Source of the DNA: Lathyrus oleraceus | Lineage: Eukaryota > Streptophyta > Magnoliopsida > Fabales > Fabaceae | Reading direction: 5' to 3' | Length of the DNA: 64,000 nt | Assembly: GCF_024323335.1 (NCBI RefSeq) | Contig: NC_066581.1 | Span: forward strand, 350,490,409 to 350,554,408 | Shown: positions 33,884-44,377 of the stretch, in pieces | Layout of the letters: the number at the start of each line of letters is the position of its first letter | Numbering within the stretch: the stretch's first letter is position 1 | Position numbers and translations under genes: made by a program | The notes under the pieces: generated by a model | Database searches by the model: none | What the model saw: the letters and a program-made list of their open reading frames with translations, nothing else | What the model was told of the DNA's origin: nothing

Positions 33884-36800
33884 TGTAAGACCATAATTTT
33901 GACCCTAAGGTCCCTCATGGCATCATGTTATTGCACAAGTGCATTGCCTCAAGGATCATAGCATGTTTGGCTCCTTAACCCTAGGGGTGAGACTTGTTTG
34001 AGTGTTTTGAGACCACCAAGCATGCTTGTATTATATATTGTTGCTTTTCTTATTTGATTACTAACCAAAAGCACAAAAATATGTCACTAACTCTTGTTGT
34101 TTTGAAGCTCAAGTGGTCATGTGCTCCACAATGCTCCTAGGAGGCTCCTAAGCCCAATGAAATGGCTAGATGAAGATGAGAAAAAGCTTGACAATGGTCC
34201 ATAAAGTTCCTAATCATCATATATGTCTCCCAAGCATCTCAATTTTCCAATTTGATCAAGATAACCCAAAGGGCTTGAGGATTGTTTCCCAAGGAAACCC
34301 TAATTTCACTATGCTTTGATTGTGCCTTGCCCATGAAGCAACCTCAACCTCTGATCAAATTTAATCAAGGTAAGTTCTTTCATTCATCATTTTATGCATA
34401 TATGAAACTATTTTAGGATCCTCAATCATTTATTCCTCAAGATTGGAAGTTTGGCCTTGAAAAGTTGACCAGTCAAGTCATCTGACTAAGCTGAGAATCC
34501 ATGAAATACAACTTTTGATGTGTTTGTCAAATGAAGATGACCCCAAGATAAAAAATGTTCCTAATAACCATATGAACAACTTTCATGTTCATCAAAAATC
34601 CATATGAAACTAGGAAGGTCATCATTCATTTCAAAACATTATAGGTCATTATGATTGAAACCCTAATTTTGGGTCAACTTACCAAAGGCATAATTTTCCT
34701 AATTTTTATTATTTTGAGATGAGACCAAATAAATTGGAAATATTTAGATGTCTAATTAAAAATTTATGTTGGACAAAATTTCATAATCCTAAAATAAATA
34801 CATGTGATAATGCAAAACATTATAGGTTATCTTGGACCTAATTCATTGAATTTGAAAAAGTACCCAACTTAAAATGCTCATAACTTGGTCATAGAAAATC
34901 CAAATGATGCAAAATTTGAGTCTATTTTTATCATCTTGAAAAGATCTACAACGTTTATGTTAGATAAGTTTTCATTTGAAGCTTTCATCATGAAACTAGA
35001 GGGGTTTGATTAAGCTTGCTTTTGGTGAAATTTTTCAAAGTGATTTGAATATGTTTTGTACTTGGATTTTCACAACAAGTTTTGATCAATTTTCATATGC
35101 CAAATAATTTTTTTCCCAATATGACTTTTGTTCCTTATTCCAATAGCTTTCCAACCATTACTCACATTACTCATTTGGATCTACCATTTGTGAGTTTCAA
35201 AAATCTTTTCATATAGGTGCATTTTGGTATTTTCATGTTATAACTTGAATTGCAAGCACATTCCATCCAATGTACACGTCCAATTTCTTTTCACATGAAC
35301 TCAACAATCTCTTTCAGCCATCATTGGGCCTTCCACACGCTTACACAGGCCCATGCACATCAAAATTCATATTCCATGCACACGAGAGAAGTGTGTGATC
35401 AGCCACATTCAACTATAAATAGAGGTTGCATCTCCCTCATTTCTCAACCTTTTGGAGATCCCAAGTGCTGCAGGAGTGAAACCATAGCCATTACCAAAGG
35501 AATTAATCACTTTCTTCATTTTTTCGAGCTTGAAATTCAGCCTCATTAGCTGAGTTTTAAAGCCAAATTCCTTAGCCTGTCACTTCCATTACACTCAAGG
35601 ATCAAGAAGGAGCAAGGATCTTGGAGAATTCGTGGCCAGAAGTTCATCCATTTGAAGGTATACATTCAAAAAATTTGGATCTGAATATCCTAATTCAATG
35701 TAGCATTCTTGTGTCTCTGTGGTTTTCTGAAGTCCTCATACTTGAGGCAAGCCATTGGTGCTTTCAATTCTTCATTTCATGAACTTTCAGTATGAACACC
35801 ATGATTTTCTCCTTCACATTTCTCTCAATATAGGAATAGTGAGGGAGATCCATTGGTACAGTGATGATCTCCATCACACGAGCTTCATTTCCATGGCCTT
35901 GTTTTTAATTTTCATTAAGTTTTATTTTCCTGCAACTGGTGGCCGGAATTTGTTGTCTGGCCAGAGAAGATGGTGGTTTCCACCACCACCACCACGTGTG
36001 CACGCTATGGCCATTGGATCACCTTGCCACGATCTAATCTTAATCATCCATTGTAATTACTTCATTTAATGCTTCGTGTAGCACGTTTGACTCAAGTGCA
36101 TTGTGTGTCCTCAGATCTAGACCATACACAAGTGCCACGTTAATTAATGAAGCGCATCATGTGACTGTGGTTTTTCCGTTTATTCCATTTTCTTTTTATT
36201 TTCTATTAATTCCTTTTATTTTCAAAAATTCATTAAAAATTCATTTAAAGTCATAAAAATATGAGACCAATTCCAAAAACTTTCTTGAAAAATCTAGTTT
36301 CATATTATGATTTTTAATTATTTTTGTGACTTCATTTGATATTTTTCATAGATTATTTGATTTTTAATAGTTTTAATTCATTTTTAAATACTTTCTGACT
36401 TTTAAAAAATCCAAAAATATTTTCATAGCATCTATGGATCATGATAAGTCGGTGAAAAATAGTCTCAACAATTTCTTGATTGTTTTGAGATTATTTGAGA
36501 TTTTAATTCATATGGTGCTATATTTAATTGTTTTTAATTACTTTCTGATTTCAAAAATTTGTGAGAAAATTAGTCAAAGTATGTTTGACTATTTTGAACC
36601 TATGAGAATTTAATTGGACTTGTTGAAGTTGTTTTGAATTGAATTTGAGGTTCAACCTTATTTGTTTATTTTTATTTGCATTTTATTTTAATTCAAAAAA
36701 AATACCAAAAAAATATTGTTGACTTATTGACTTGTTATCTTCATTTCTCTTCTGTTTGGTGTTTATTGAAGTTGAATTGATTCAACTTTGACCAATTGGA

Positions 36801-38750
36801 TTTGGTTGTTGTCTTCTTTTCCCATCCCTTTCATCTTCATCCCTTTCTTTCCATCAATGGCCAATGAGTTAAAGTCTTGAAGTTGGTCTTGACAAATGAG
36901 AAGTTTAACCTTCTTTGATCCAAACCAAACTCAACTTGATCCATGATCAAGTGAGTTGTTTTGTGTCTAAGATAGGTTGCTTCTTGGTCAAGCATATAAC
37001 TAAAAGTCAATACAAGGCTCTTCCCTTTTTGTTTGGCATGGCAAGTTTATGGAGCTTGGCTTACTAGTCATGATCTCTAACTTATGTTCTTTGCCTATAT
37101 TCTTATTGACCGGCCTCAGATAGGTGTGACTACTACATTAGTCCACTTACGATTGCTTAACATAACGCTACATTGTCTTATGACAAGCTAACATAACCTC
37201 ACTAACTAATAACTTTAACTTGAGCTTTTAATTTCTTGCCATTTACTTTTAATGTCATTTATTTCTTGCTCATTATTCATATTGATTTTCATCTTTGCTC
37301 ACTTGAGCACATATTTTATGTTTATGTCATTCTTCTTTTTGCTCATTTGAGCCCATCATTGTATATAAATATATTGCTATCTTGTGTTGTTTTTTTTGTT
37401 TTTTGTTTTGTTTCGTGTGACCCAAATGCAAAAGAAGAAAGGACTTAGAATTAGGATTTACCCATGCTTAAAGGAGTTCAAGAGCAACTAGGCCTCATGC
37501 CTTTAGAATGCAAAAAAAATGTTGAAGAGCAACTAGGCCTCATGCCTTTAGAATGCTAAAATTCAAAGTTGACCTCAAAGGACTTCTCCTCAATCTTATT
37601 CTTTGTCCATTCCCCTTATTGTGTTGTGAACTTTTTGATGTTTACTTTTGTGTGATAGGGATCACATCTTAAGATTGTGAAAAGAGGACCATTGTCATGA
37701 GTAGCCAAGTTAAGAGCCAAGCCAAATGGAGATCCTAGGAGCTTGAATTCAATTTGTTGATTGCTTGTTTGTGTGCTAAATCCAAAAGAAAGAAGCATCT
37801 TGAGTCATCTCTATAACTCCAAGAAAAGGAACTCCAAGGGTTTTTCTCTCCCCTCTTATTTTGTTTAAGAATAGCCCTTCTCTTTTTCTCCCCACTCTAA
37901 CCAAGCCAAAAATCATTTTCAAAACTTTGACTTTGTTTCAAATTAGAAACCTAGGCCTTATACCTTCGACTTTTCAAAACCATTTTTTCATAAATACTCA
38001 TTGTAAATAAACTTTAATTCAACTTTGACTTCATTTTGTAAATAAATCTAATTTGTAAATACAACCCATTTCAAGTTGTTTTGTGGTTCCAATGGCCACC
38101 TTGTTAAAACCTTTTCAAAAACATTAGCCATGGGTTTGAGTTATCATAGTGGTTGATGTAAATCTCACCTCATCCTTAGTGTTGGATTATAAGTCTTCCA
38201 TGCTTATTATAGGGTTAACCCCTCATTAGCATGTTGAAGCCTTCCTCACATGGTGGATTGTTGGTTTAGGTTGAGTTTTCTCCCTTTGATAAGAAAAGAC
38301 CTTAAGGCTTTTGATTAAAATCAATTCACCAATCTTTGAAATTTTTACCCCGAACTACGAGGTTTTGATCCTCCTTTGTGATGGTACGTAGGCAATGGGT
38401 TCATCCATTCAAACAACAAAATTTGTAAATATAATCTATTCTCTTCTCCTCCCTCCAATCTTTTATACGTATCTTTTCAGAAATACCAACCTACAACATA
38501 TATTTGCAAAAAGGGCTCCCTTAGAGTACTAAGGATGTTTTGGGTGCGTAAAACCTTCCCATTTCATAATCAACCCCCTTACCTAGATCTCTGACATTTT
38601 TATTAGTTTTTTATTTGAAAAACTTCTTACTTGGCTTTTGTTCGCTTTTGAGCCTTTCCTTTGGATAAATAAAAGTGCGGTGGCGACTCGAATTGAATGT
38701 TGACTTTTGGTTTAGTCAATAAACCTAAAAGTAACGAAAACCCCGCTACA
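33884..38750 (+). repeat. Ogre 3' LTR (4867 bp)
   Basis: It starts TGTAAGACC and ends CCCCGCTACA. It aligns with 4140-8307 over its whole length except for the roughly 170-bp and 530-bp segments deleted there. Remaining differences are mostly single bases. Frames inside (for example 35250-35549 and 37236-37448) occur in both LTRs but are not protein-like. Confidence 0.92.
35414..35422 (+). promoter_or_regulatory. TATA box of the Ogre 3' LTR
   Basis: TATAAATAG followed by AGG, the counterpart of 5509-5517. Confidence 0.6.
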
Positions 38751-38755
38751 GAACC
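38751..38755. repeat. Target site duplication of the Ogre, right copy
   Basis: GAACC after the 3' LTR, against GGACC at 4135-4139. Confidence 0.6.
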
Positions 38756-39082
38756 CGTATATGATGTCTAGAGTTAATGTAAACCATATCTTGATTGATC
38801 TCCTTGCATTGAGGGTCTTAAACCCTAGATATGAGCTTGATGGAGCATGGGTAAACACATACACTACCTACAAAAGCAACAAACTATACATTGATATTTT
38901 TTTGGCATTTTGGTTAGTAAATAAGGAAATATAAAGTATGATACAATCAAATGTGCTTGGTGATCTCTCCCAATGCAAACCCAATAAATGATGGGTAAGG
39001 AGGATGCCGAGGTGTGATCCCAAAGCCAATGCATATGATGAGATATCATGAGGGATCTTAGGGTCAAAATTGGGGTCTTACA
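38751..39082 (-). repeat. 5' end of the older inverted Ogre-type LTR
   Basis: On the minus strand it begins TGTAAGACCCC at 39082 and matches the start of the 3' LTR at 33884 (AATTTTGACCCTAAG, then TCCCTCATG). Together with 1-4139 it rebuilds one LTR split by the Ogre. No PPT lies to its right, so this is the outer end of a 5' LTR or of a solo LTR. Confidence 0.75.
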
Positions 39083-40454
39083 ACCACCATACAGGATCTC
39101 TTCTTATCGTGGAAAAACTCTAACCACCCAAATTGTTACAAACCTACTAAAGCATATGAGTCCCACTTCCCTTGTAGGAGGAATACACATATGTGTACTT
39201 TTTTACCAATACATCTCCTTTCCACAAGAATCTTGGAGTGGTTAGTATTCAAGTTTCTAAACAAACCTTGGGAGCTTTTAACACCAGGGTAAGCTCATGA
39301 ACATTAAACCTTGGTTTTATACCGAGTTAACCAATAACCTATGATATTTTAATATCGGGCTAATCTCGAACCTAATCACGCTTTTAATAATGGGCTAAGC
39401 TTTAACTTTCACTTGGTTTTACCACTGGATAACTAAGAACCTATGAAAGCTTTGATCACGGGCTGAGCCTTCAAACCTAAACAAGGGTTTGATCACACAA
39501 TCCCCAAACTAAAGCTTTTTGCGGGTTTAGATTCTAACTTAAACAAACATTACGTAGCAGGATAAAATGTTTAAACAAGGTATAAAATAAACTTCATTGA
39601 TGAAATTACAAATCTACCATTCCAGAATTACATAATCCTCACTTGCAAATGGACCTTCTCAAAAAGTGCTTAGGCTAAATTCTTAGTGAGAGAAAGTAAA
39701 CAAAAGAGAATTTTAGAGATAGTGAAAAATGTGAAATTAATAACGATTCTGGACGACTTGAAATGAGTTACTGAACCTCTATTTATAGGCTAGAGGTTGA
39801 CTCAAAAAGGAAATAGTTTTAAAGGAATTTTATGACTTGCCAATTGATTGGGAACATGTCCCAATCAATTGGTTACCTCCATTATAAACAATTACCAAGT
39901 TAAAAATGGAAAGAAAAGATATCTAGTTTTTACCCATCATTAAGATGTTTCAATAATCGATTAGGGCACATTTAGAACTTCCCCAATTGATTGGGATAAG
40001 GTGTTAATCAATTGGCAGAGATAAAATGTTTCCCAAATCTTTTCTAGCAGCTTCCAGCTCATCTGGAATAACTTTAAGACATTTCTGAAAACATTTTTGT
40101 GATAAAAATTAGTTTGAAAAGTATTTTTGTGTGTGTGTGTGTGATTTAGCCATGCATTTTTAAGAAAATGCCTTTATGCTTTACAAAGTATTCACTCAGA
40201 CTAATCGACGCAGAGCTTTCTTGTACTTTAAGAATTTTTCGAGTTCTTTCTTTCTTGTAGACACTTGCTTGAGTTTACTTGAGATGAGGTTTGAGTTATA
40301 TTCCATTTGGTTTCCAACATCAGATAGTCAAGTCTAACAAACCCTAATATCCTAGTTTGCATATTTAACCACTTAATCGTTTATACTTTACTTGTCATTA
40401 AAGACCAGTTGTCATCATTATACATTAGTTGTCATTATTAAAAGTTGTTTTCTT
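39083..40454 (-). other. Unassigned sequence, probably a decayed minus-strand LTR
   Basis: No protein match is seen. On the minus strand TATAAATAGAGG lies at 39776-39787, the same word as in the Ogre LTR promoters. A 33-bp palindrome lies at 39840-39872 and a related pair at 39951-40015. From 39250 to 39520 loosely repeated phrases occur, such as TTTTAATATCGGGCTAA and GGTTTTACCACTGGATAAC. A GT microsatellite sits near 40127-40143. An LTR identity is inference; the termini were not found. Confidence 0.35.
39840..39872. repeat. Perfect 14-bp inverted repeat with 5-base loop
   Basis: CCAATTGATTGGGA, loop ACATG, then its exact complement TCCCAATCAATTGG. A second, imperfect set of the same arms follows at 39951-39966, 39983-39996 and 40005-40015. 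Confidence 0.9.
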
Positions 40455-41569
40455 GTCAAAGGTATATCACCTTCAAAACAAGGTTCCATAGAATGTACAA
40501 TTGCCCAATCCTTATGGGCATATCCTCTAATACCCCAACCTGATACTTGACTAATCTATCTACCAGCTACAAATATAGGTTTATTTTCCACCTAAATCAA
40601 GCTTCTCACGCATAGATAAGGTATTAAGGATGACGTTGGCCCCTAAGTTTCACAAAGCTCTCTCAATGTTCATGGTGCCTATTACACAAGGAATTGAAAT
40701 ACTCCCTGGATCCTTGAGTTTTGGTGGAAGTTTGCTATGAACTACTGCTCTACTTTCAGTAAATAGTGATACAGTCTCATGATCCTATGATTTCTCTTAT
40801 TGGAGAGGATTTATTGTAGAAACTTAGCATAGGTAGGCCTATAGGATAGAGCCTCAGGAAATGGGACATCGATGTAGAGCTTTTTCATTAGCTCTACAAA
40901 TTCTTGCAAATGGGATTCTACTTATGCCTTTGCAAGCCTTTGTAGAAATGGGGTAGGGGGCTTATAGGGAGGAGGAGAAACATATGGTTCATCCTTCTCT
41001 TCCTCTTTAAAAACCTCCTTTTTAGGTGGTGTTGGCTCACTCTCTTTTATCTCCTTATTTTTACCACTAGAATCCTCTACTTTCTTACTGCTTCTAGTTG
41101 TTACAACATTCATTTTCCCTTTTGGGTTAGGCTCAGTCTGTCTTGGAAAGCTTTCGTAAGTTACATATCATGATGTTTGCTACTATGCAACTTGGGAGAT
41201 TTTAGTCTCCAGCATCTTATTGTGAGTAGCAATATTCTTAACTATGGTCATTAACAGTCTAAGAACCTCATTTGTGTGGAGATTTTGATTTCTAAAATCT
41301 TTGTTTTAATGAGTTTGAGTCATCATGAAGTTCTCCATTAACATTTCTAGATTAGATTTCTTAAGGGAAACAACTAAACCTTTTTGAAAACTCGAAGGTC
41401 CAATGGCAAGTTGAGGAAAGTTGTTCTTGTAAGAAAAATTTGAGTGATCTTTCCACCCTAAGTTGTAAGTGTTAGAATATGGATTATCACGCTTATCATT
41501 GTTAATGTAGTTAAAACTATCTTGGCCAGTCCCTCCGGTGAGGATCCTTTTGCAATCATCCCTTGAATG
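40455..41569 (-). pseudogene. Athila-like Ty3/gypsy gag-protease relic
   Basis: On the minus strand, running right to left: gag end NPYSNTYNLGWKDHSNFSYK (near 41470), a helix-rich stretch, then MNVVTTRSSKKVEDSSGK (41113 down) with a Pro-rich end PPPYKPPTPFLQRLAKA. Next come VELMKKLYIDVPFPEAL and PTYAKFLQ, then KLPPKLKDPGSISIPCVIG, and the protease core degraded to NLGANVILNTLSM where family members have DLGA-type motifs, then VLEDMPIRIGQLYI. Many stops and shifts are present. The order and wording fit Athila-type elements (from memory). The relic is broken at 41569 by the copia insertion, with the rest of the gag at 58088. Confidence 0.7.
41565..41569. repeat. Target site duplication of the copia element, left copy
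   Basis: GAATG before the LTR start TGTTGGTGTAAG; the same bases are found at 58088-58092. Confidence 0.92.
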
Positions 41570-42347
41570 TGTTGGTGTAAGCCCTAGAGGTCAATACTTT
41601 TGGTACTTGTATCGAACTATTTATTAATAATAAAAGGTTTTTTCTTTATTATGTTTATTTAATAAAGTCCCTAGAATAGCTAGTCCGTTTAATGTATCAA
41701 GTGTGACTTAATCATGAGATCCCATTAAACATAATGACATTATTCTTAAAGTATTTGTAGTCGAGCTTTATTGTGAAATGGGATAACATTAAAGCATTAA
41801 GACTATTATGTATATAGACTGATGATCACATCTCATGGATCATGGATAAGGAGTTATCAAGTCTTAAACATAGGTATGAATATTAAGAGTAATATTTATA
41901 CTGGATTGACCCGCTATGAGAATACTATAAAGAATGTCATGCAAAGTGTCATAAGTTATTCTCATGGTGATAATGGTGTATACCACCATTTGACCTGAAA
42001 CCACTATGGACCCTAGATGTAGAGTCGAGTGCCTTATTGCTGATCAAACGTTGTCCGTAACTGGATGACCATAAAGACATTTGATGGGCACTCCACGAAG
42101 CATGCTGAGGGACATGAGTGACCTAGATGGAATTTGCCCATCCTGTGTAACAGGATAAATGTCTACGGGCCCAATATTGAACTGGACAAGGATGACACGG
42201 TCTATGCCTTGTGTTTAATATAGACATAAGGGAAAAAGGGTAATTATACACATAAGTATTATCACAAAAGGATTTGTCAGATCACATGACATTTTCGTGT
42301 CTTGGGTAGCAGTGATGTGTTGCTAGATACCACTCACTGTTTATTAT
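41570..42347 (+). repeat. Copia 5' LTR, first part
   Basis: It starts TGTTGGTGTAAGCCCTAGAGG and matches 56726 onwards. It is interrupted after the ATTAT at 42343-42347 by the SIRE insertion. Confidence 0.93.
42343..42347. repeat. Target site duplication of the SIRE element, left copy
   Basis: ATTAT before TGAAATTC; repeated at 50498-50502. The intact copia 3' LTR shows the single-copy site CTATTTATTATG. Confidence 0.95.
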
Positions 42348-43708
42348 TGAAATTCTAGTTATCAGACTTTGGATGTCACACAGGTTGTTATGACATCCAA
42401 TTCTGCACAGACAGGGATTATGCAGAACTTAATTATAAGTGCAGTAAATAACACAAGTAATTGTTCACCCAGTTCAGTCCAACATGACCTACATCTGGGG
42501 GCTACCAAGCCAGGGAGGAAATCCACTATTAGTAGTATCAATTCAAAGCTAAACTCACCCGTTTACAACTTATCACTTAATCCCTACCCAATGCAATTTC
42601 AATCTTAATCTAAGATCAGAGTTCCTACTCACTCCCCCTCAATCACCTCAGTGATATTAAAAACACTTTGAAGTCACACTTCAAAAACAACTCTTGGTTA
42701 TGCTTCACAGCTTAAACCAAGATACACAGCACTCACGCTTAAAAGCTTTGAGTGACACAACACTTACAACTCAATGAACACCTTATGCCAAAGCAATCAT
42801 CTATTTGATAATGACTTGGCTTACAAGATACGTCTAATTCTAGACTCACAAAAATACAGCAGTGAAGTAAGATGGACACACTAAATCTTCACGCCTCAAA
42901 ATCCCTGAAACTGAATGGAGGAATGCCTTCCTTTTTATATTGCAGCACCTGGGCTTTTGCACCTGTATTTTCCTGAATTTTAGGTCACATACGTTCCCTT
43001 AAATTCAATATTTAGGTTGCTAACAAATAGGCTATTTGTTAGGTTCATTGAATGTAGCTTGGTTGTTGATTTCCTGAATTTTCTCTAAGCTGTTGACTTC
43101 CTAAAGAATAGCCTGAGAAAGCTGTAACAGAAAACTGAACAACCTACAATTTAGCATATGCTGTCAGGCATGAATGTCACGACATTCAGCTTGACATCAA
43201 GGTCCATATGCTGAGTCTGTTTTCCCAGAAAACAGACTGTACAAATCTGCTGACCTGTACATGATCAATATGACCATACTACAGTACCAGATTACATTAG
43301 TAAATGTCAAAGTGTCCAACTTAACATTTACACAGTTGGCCTTAGGTTAGTTCTGTAATTCTCTTGAAGAACAAACTAACTAATATGCTGAAGTATAGCA
43401 GAACACCACTCTGCCCAATCTTCAGTAGCTGCTGTCAATGATGAATGTCACAACATCCAGTTTGACATTCAATCAGTAGGCCTTATGCCAGGTCTGGTTC
43501 TTCCTTGATAACCAGACTGCAAGTGAATACTAAGTTCTAACAGAGCTTCTGTTCCTCAGTATCTGTTGACAGGTATGAATGTCACAGCATTCAATAATCC
43601 TGTGTTAGCTAGTCCTGCAGTAACTACAATGTAGTTACATATACATGTCATGACATCAGTCAAGACATTTGTGTTTTACCATACAATGCAGCCAATTAAA
43701 CACCTACA
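42348..43708 (-). repeat. SIRE 3' LTR (1361 bp)
   Basis: On the minus strand it starts TGTAGGTGTTTAATTGG and ends CTAGAATTTCA. The offset to the other LTR is a constant 6789 bp, so there are no net indels. Confidence 0.97.
42931..42941 (-). promoter_or_regulatory. TATA box in SIRE 3' LTR
   Basis: AATATAAAAAG on the minus strand, also at 49720-49730 and, with one A fewer, at 61877-61887 in the second copy. Confidence 0.5.
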
Positions 43709-43720
43709 AACTCCCCCTTT
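43709..43720 (-). promoter_or_regulatory. Polypurine tract of the SIRE element
   Basis: AAAGGGGGAGTT on the minus strand, abutting the LTR start TGTAGGTG. Confidence 0.85.
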
Positions 43721-43974
43721 GGCAAATTTTTGGCTAAAACACTTTGATCCCCATAACAGAGTTCATGGCAGCGGAATACAACTAGCTAATACACTCAGAG
43801 TGGCAGCACACTCACACACATGGAAGTTAAATAAAAACTTCACATAGCAGCACACATATATTCGAAGTTGCACCTAAACTTCAACATCAGCTGCAAGGGG
43901 GGGGAATCTTCAGATCTGTCATGAGAGTCTGTTGTAGAGACCCACTCTGTTTGTCAGGGGTATTGGTGGTTATT

Positions 43975-43990
43975 ACTCCCCCTTTTTGTC
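43975..43990 (-). promoter_or_regulatory. Second, upstream PPT-like tract
   Basis: GACAAAAAGGGGGAGT on the minus strand, about 270 bp upstream of the LTR. Multiple PPTs are a known Sirevirus feature. It is preserved in the second SIRE copy near 62965. Confidence 0.65.
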
Positions 43991-44107
43991 ACAAATGTTG
44001 CCAAAGCCAACAACATAGTCAGAGCACAATGACAGAGTTCCAGACTTGGTTTTACTTCACAGTTTCAACCAAGTTCACATCCACTTGATCTTGCTTCACA
44101 GCTTCGA

Positions 44108-44368
44108 TCAAGTGATCACCCACTTTTGCTTTACAGTAGGTACCACCATATCAGATGCCATGATGTTGTTTCTGACATCCAGAACCACTCCTGCATGAAC
44201 AGCATCCTTGAACTCTTGCAGGTACAGAGGCCTTCTCTCTGTAGGGTGTCCCCTTACCCTCTTGTATTCACCCTTGTTGCGCGCAGCATAGCTATGATAT
44301 GTTGACCAATCATAGTCTTGTACAAATAGTTTAATAGGCAGAGCTATTAAACAATTTATCCCAAACAT
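44108..44368 (-). other. Short frame between SIRE pol and the PPTs, coding doubtful
   Basis: An 86-codon frame (MFGINCLIALPIKLF to KQKWVIT) begins ten bases after the pol stop. The second SIRE copy keeps the frame open (63094-63354) but with about fifteen residue changes, against about four over 198 residues in the neighbouring pol. It therefore does not look constrained as protein. Some SIRE elements carry an env-like ORF in this position; I see no signal peptide, membrane segment or coiled coil to support that here. Confidence 0.3.
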
Positions 44369-44377
44369 CAGTGGTTG

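Larger units (their letters stand above)
4140..38750 (+). mobile_element. Ogre-type Ty3/gypsy retrotransposon interrupted by a nested Tat element
   Basis: The order is LTR (4140-8307), PBS (8314), leader, ORF1, gag, protease, intron, RT, two RNase H domains, integrase, long 3' region, PPT (33871) and LTR (33884-38750). Without the 12.4 kb nested element and its extra target copy the length is about 22.2 kb, in the range known for legume Ogre elements. Diagnostic features of the Ogre branch of Tat are the giant LTRs, an extra ORF upstream of gag, an intron between protease and RT, the second (archaeal-type) RNase H and the repeat-rich 3' region. Every coding module carries stops or frameshifts, so this copy cannot make its own proteins. 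Confidence 0.9.

Noticed and set aside
42369..42608. 79-codon plus-strand frame, also at 49158-49397 and 61301-61540
   Set aside because: It lies antisense inside SIRE LTRs and is duplicated only because the LTR is; no protein features.
44108..44368. Env-like gene after SIRE pol
   Set aside because: No signal peptide, membrane segment or coiled coil, and weak conservation between copies; listed only as a doubtful frame.
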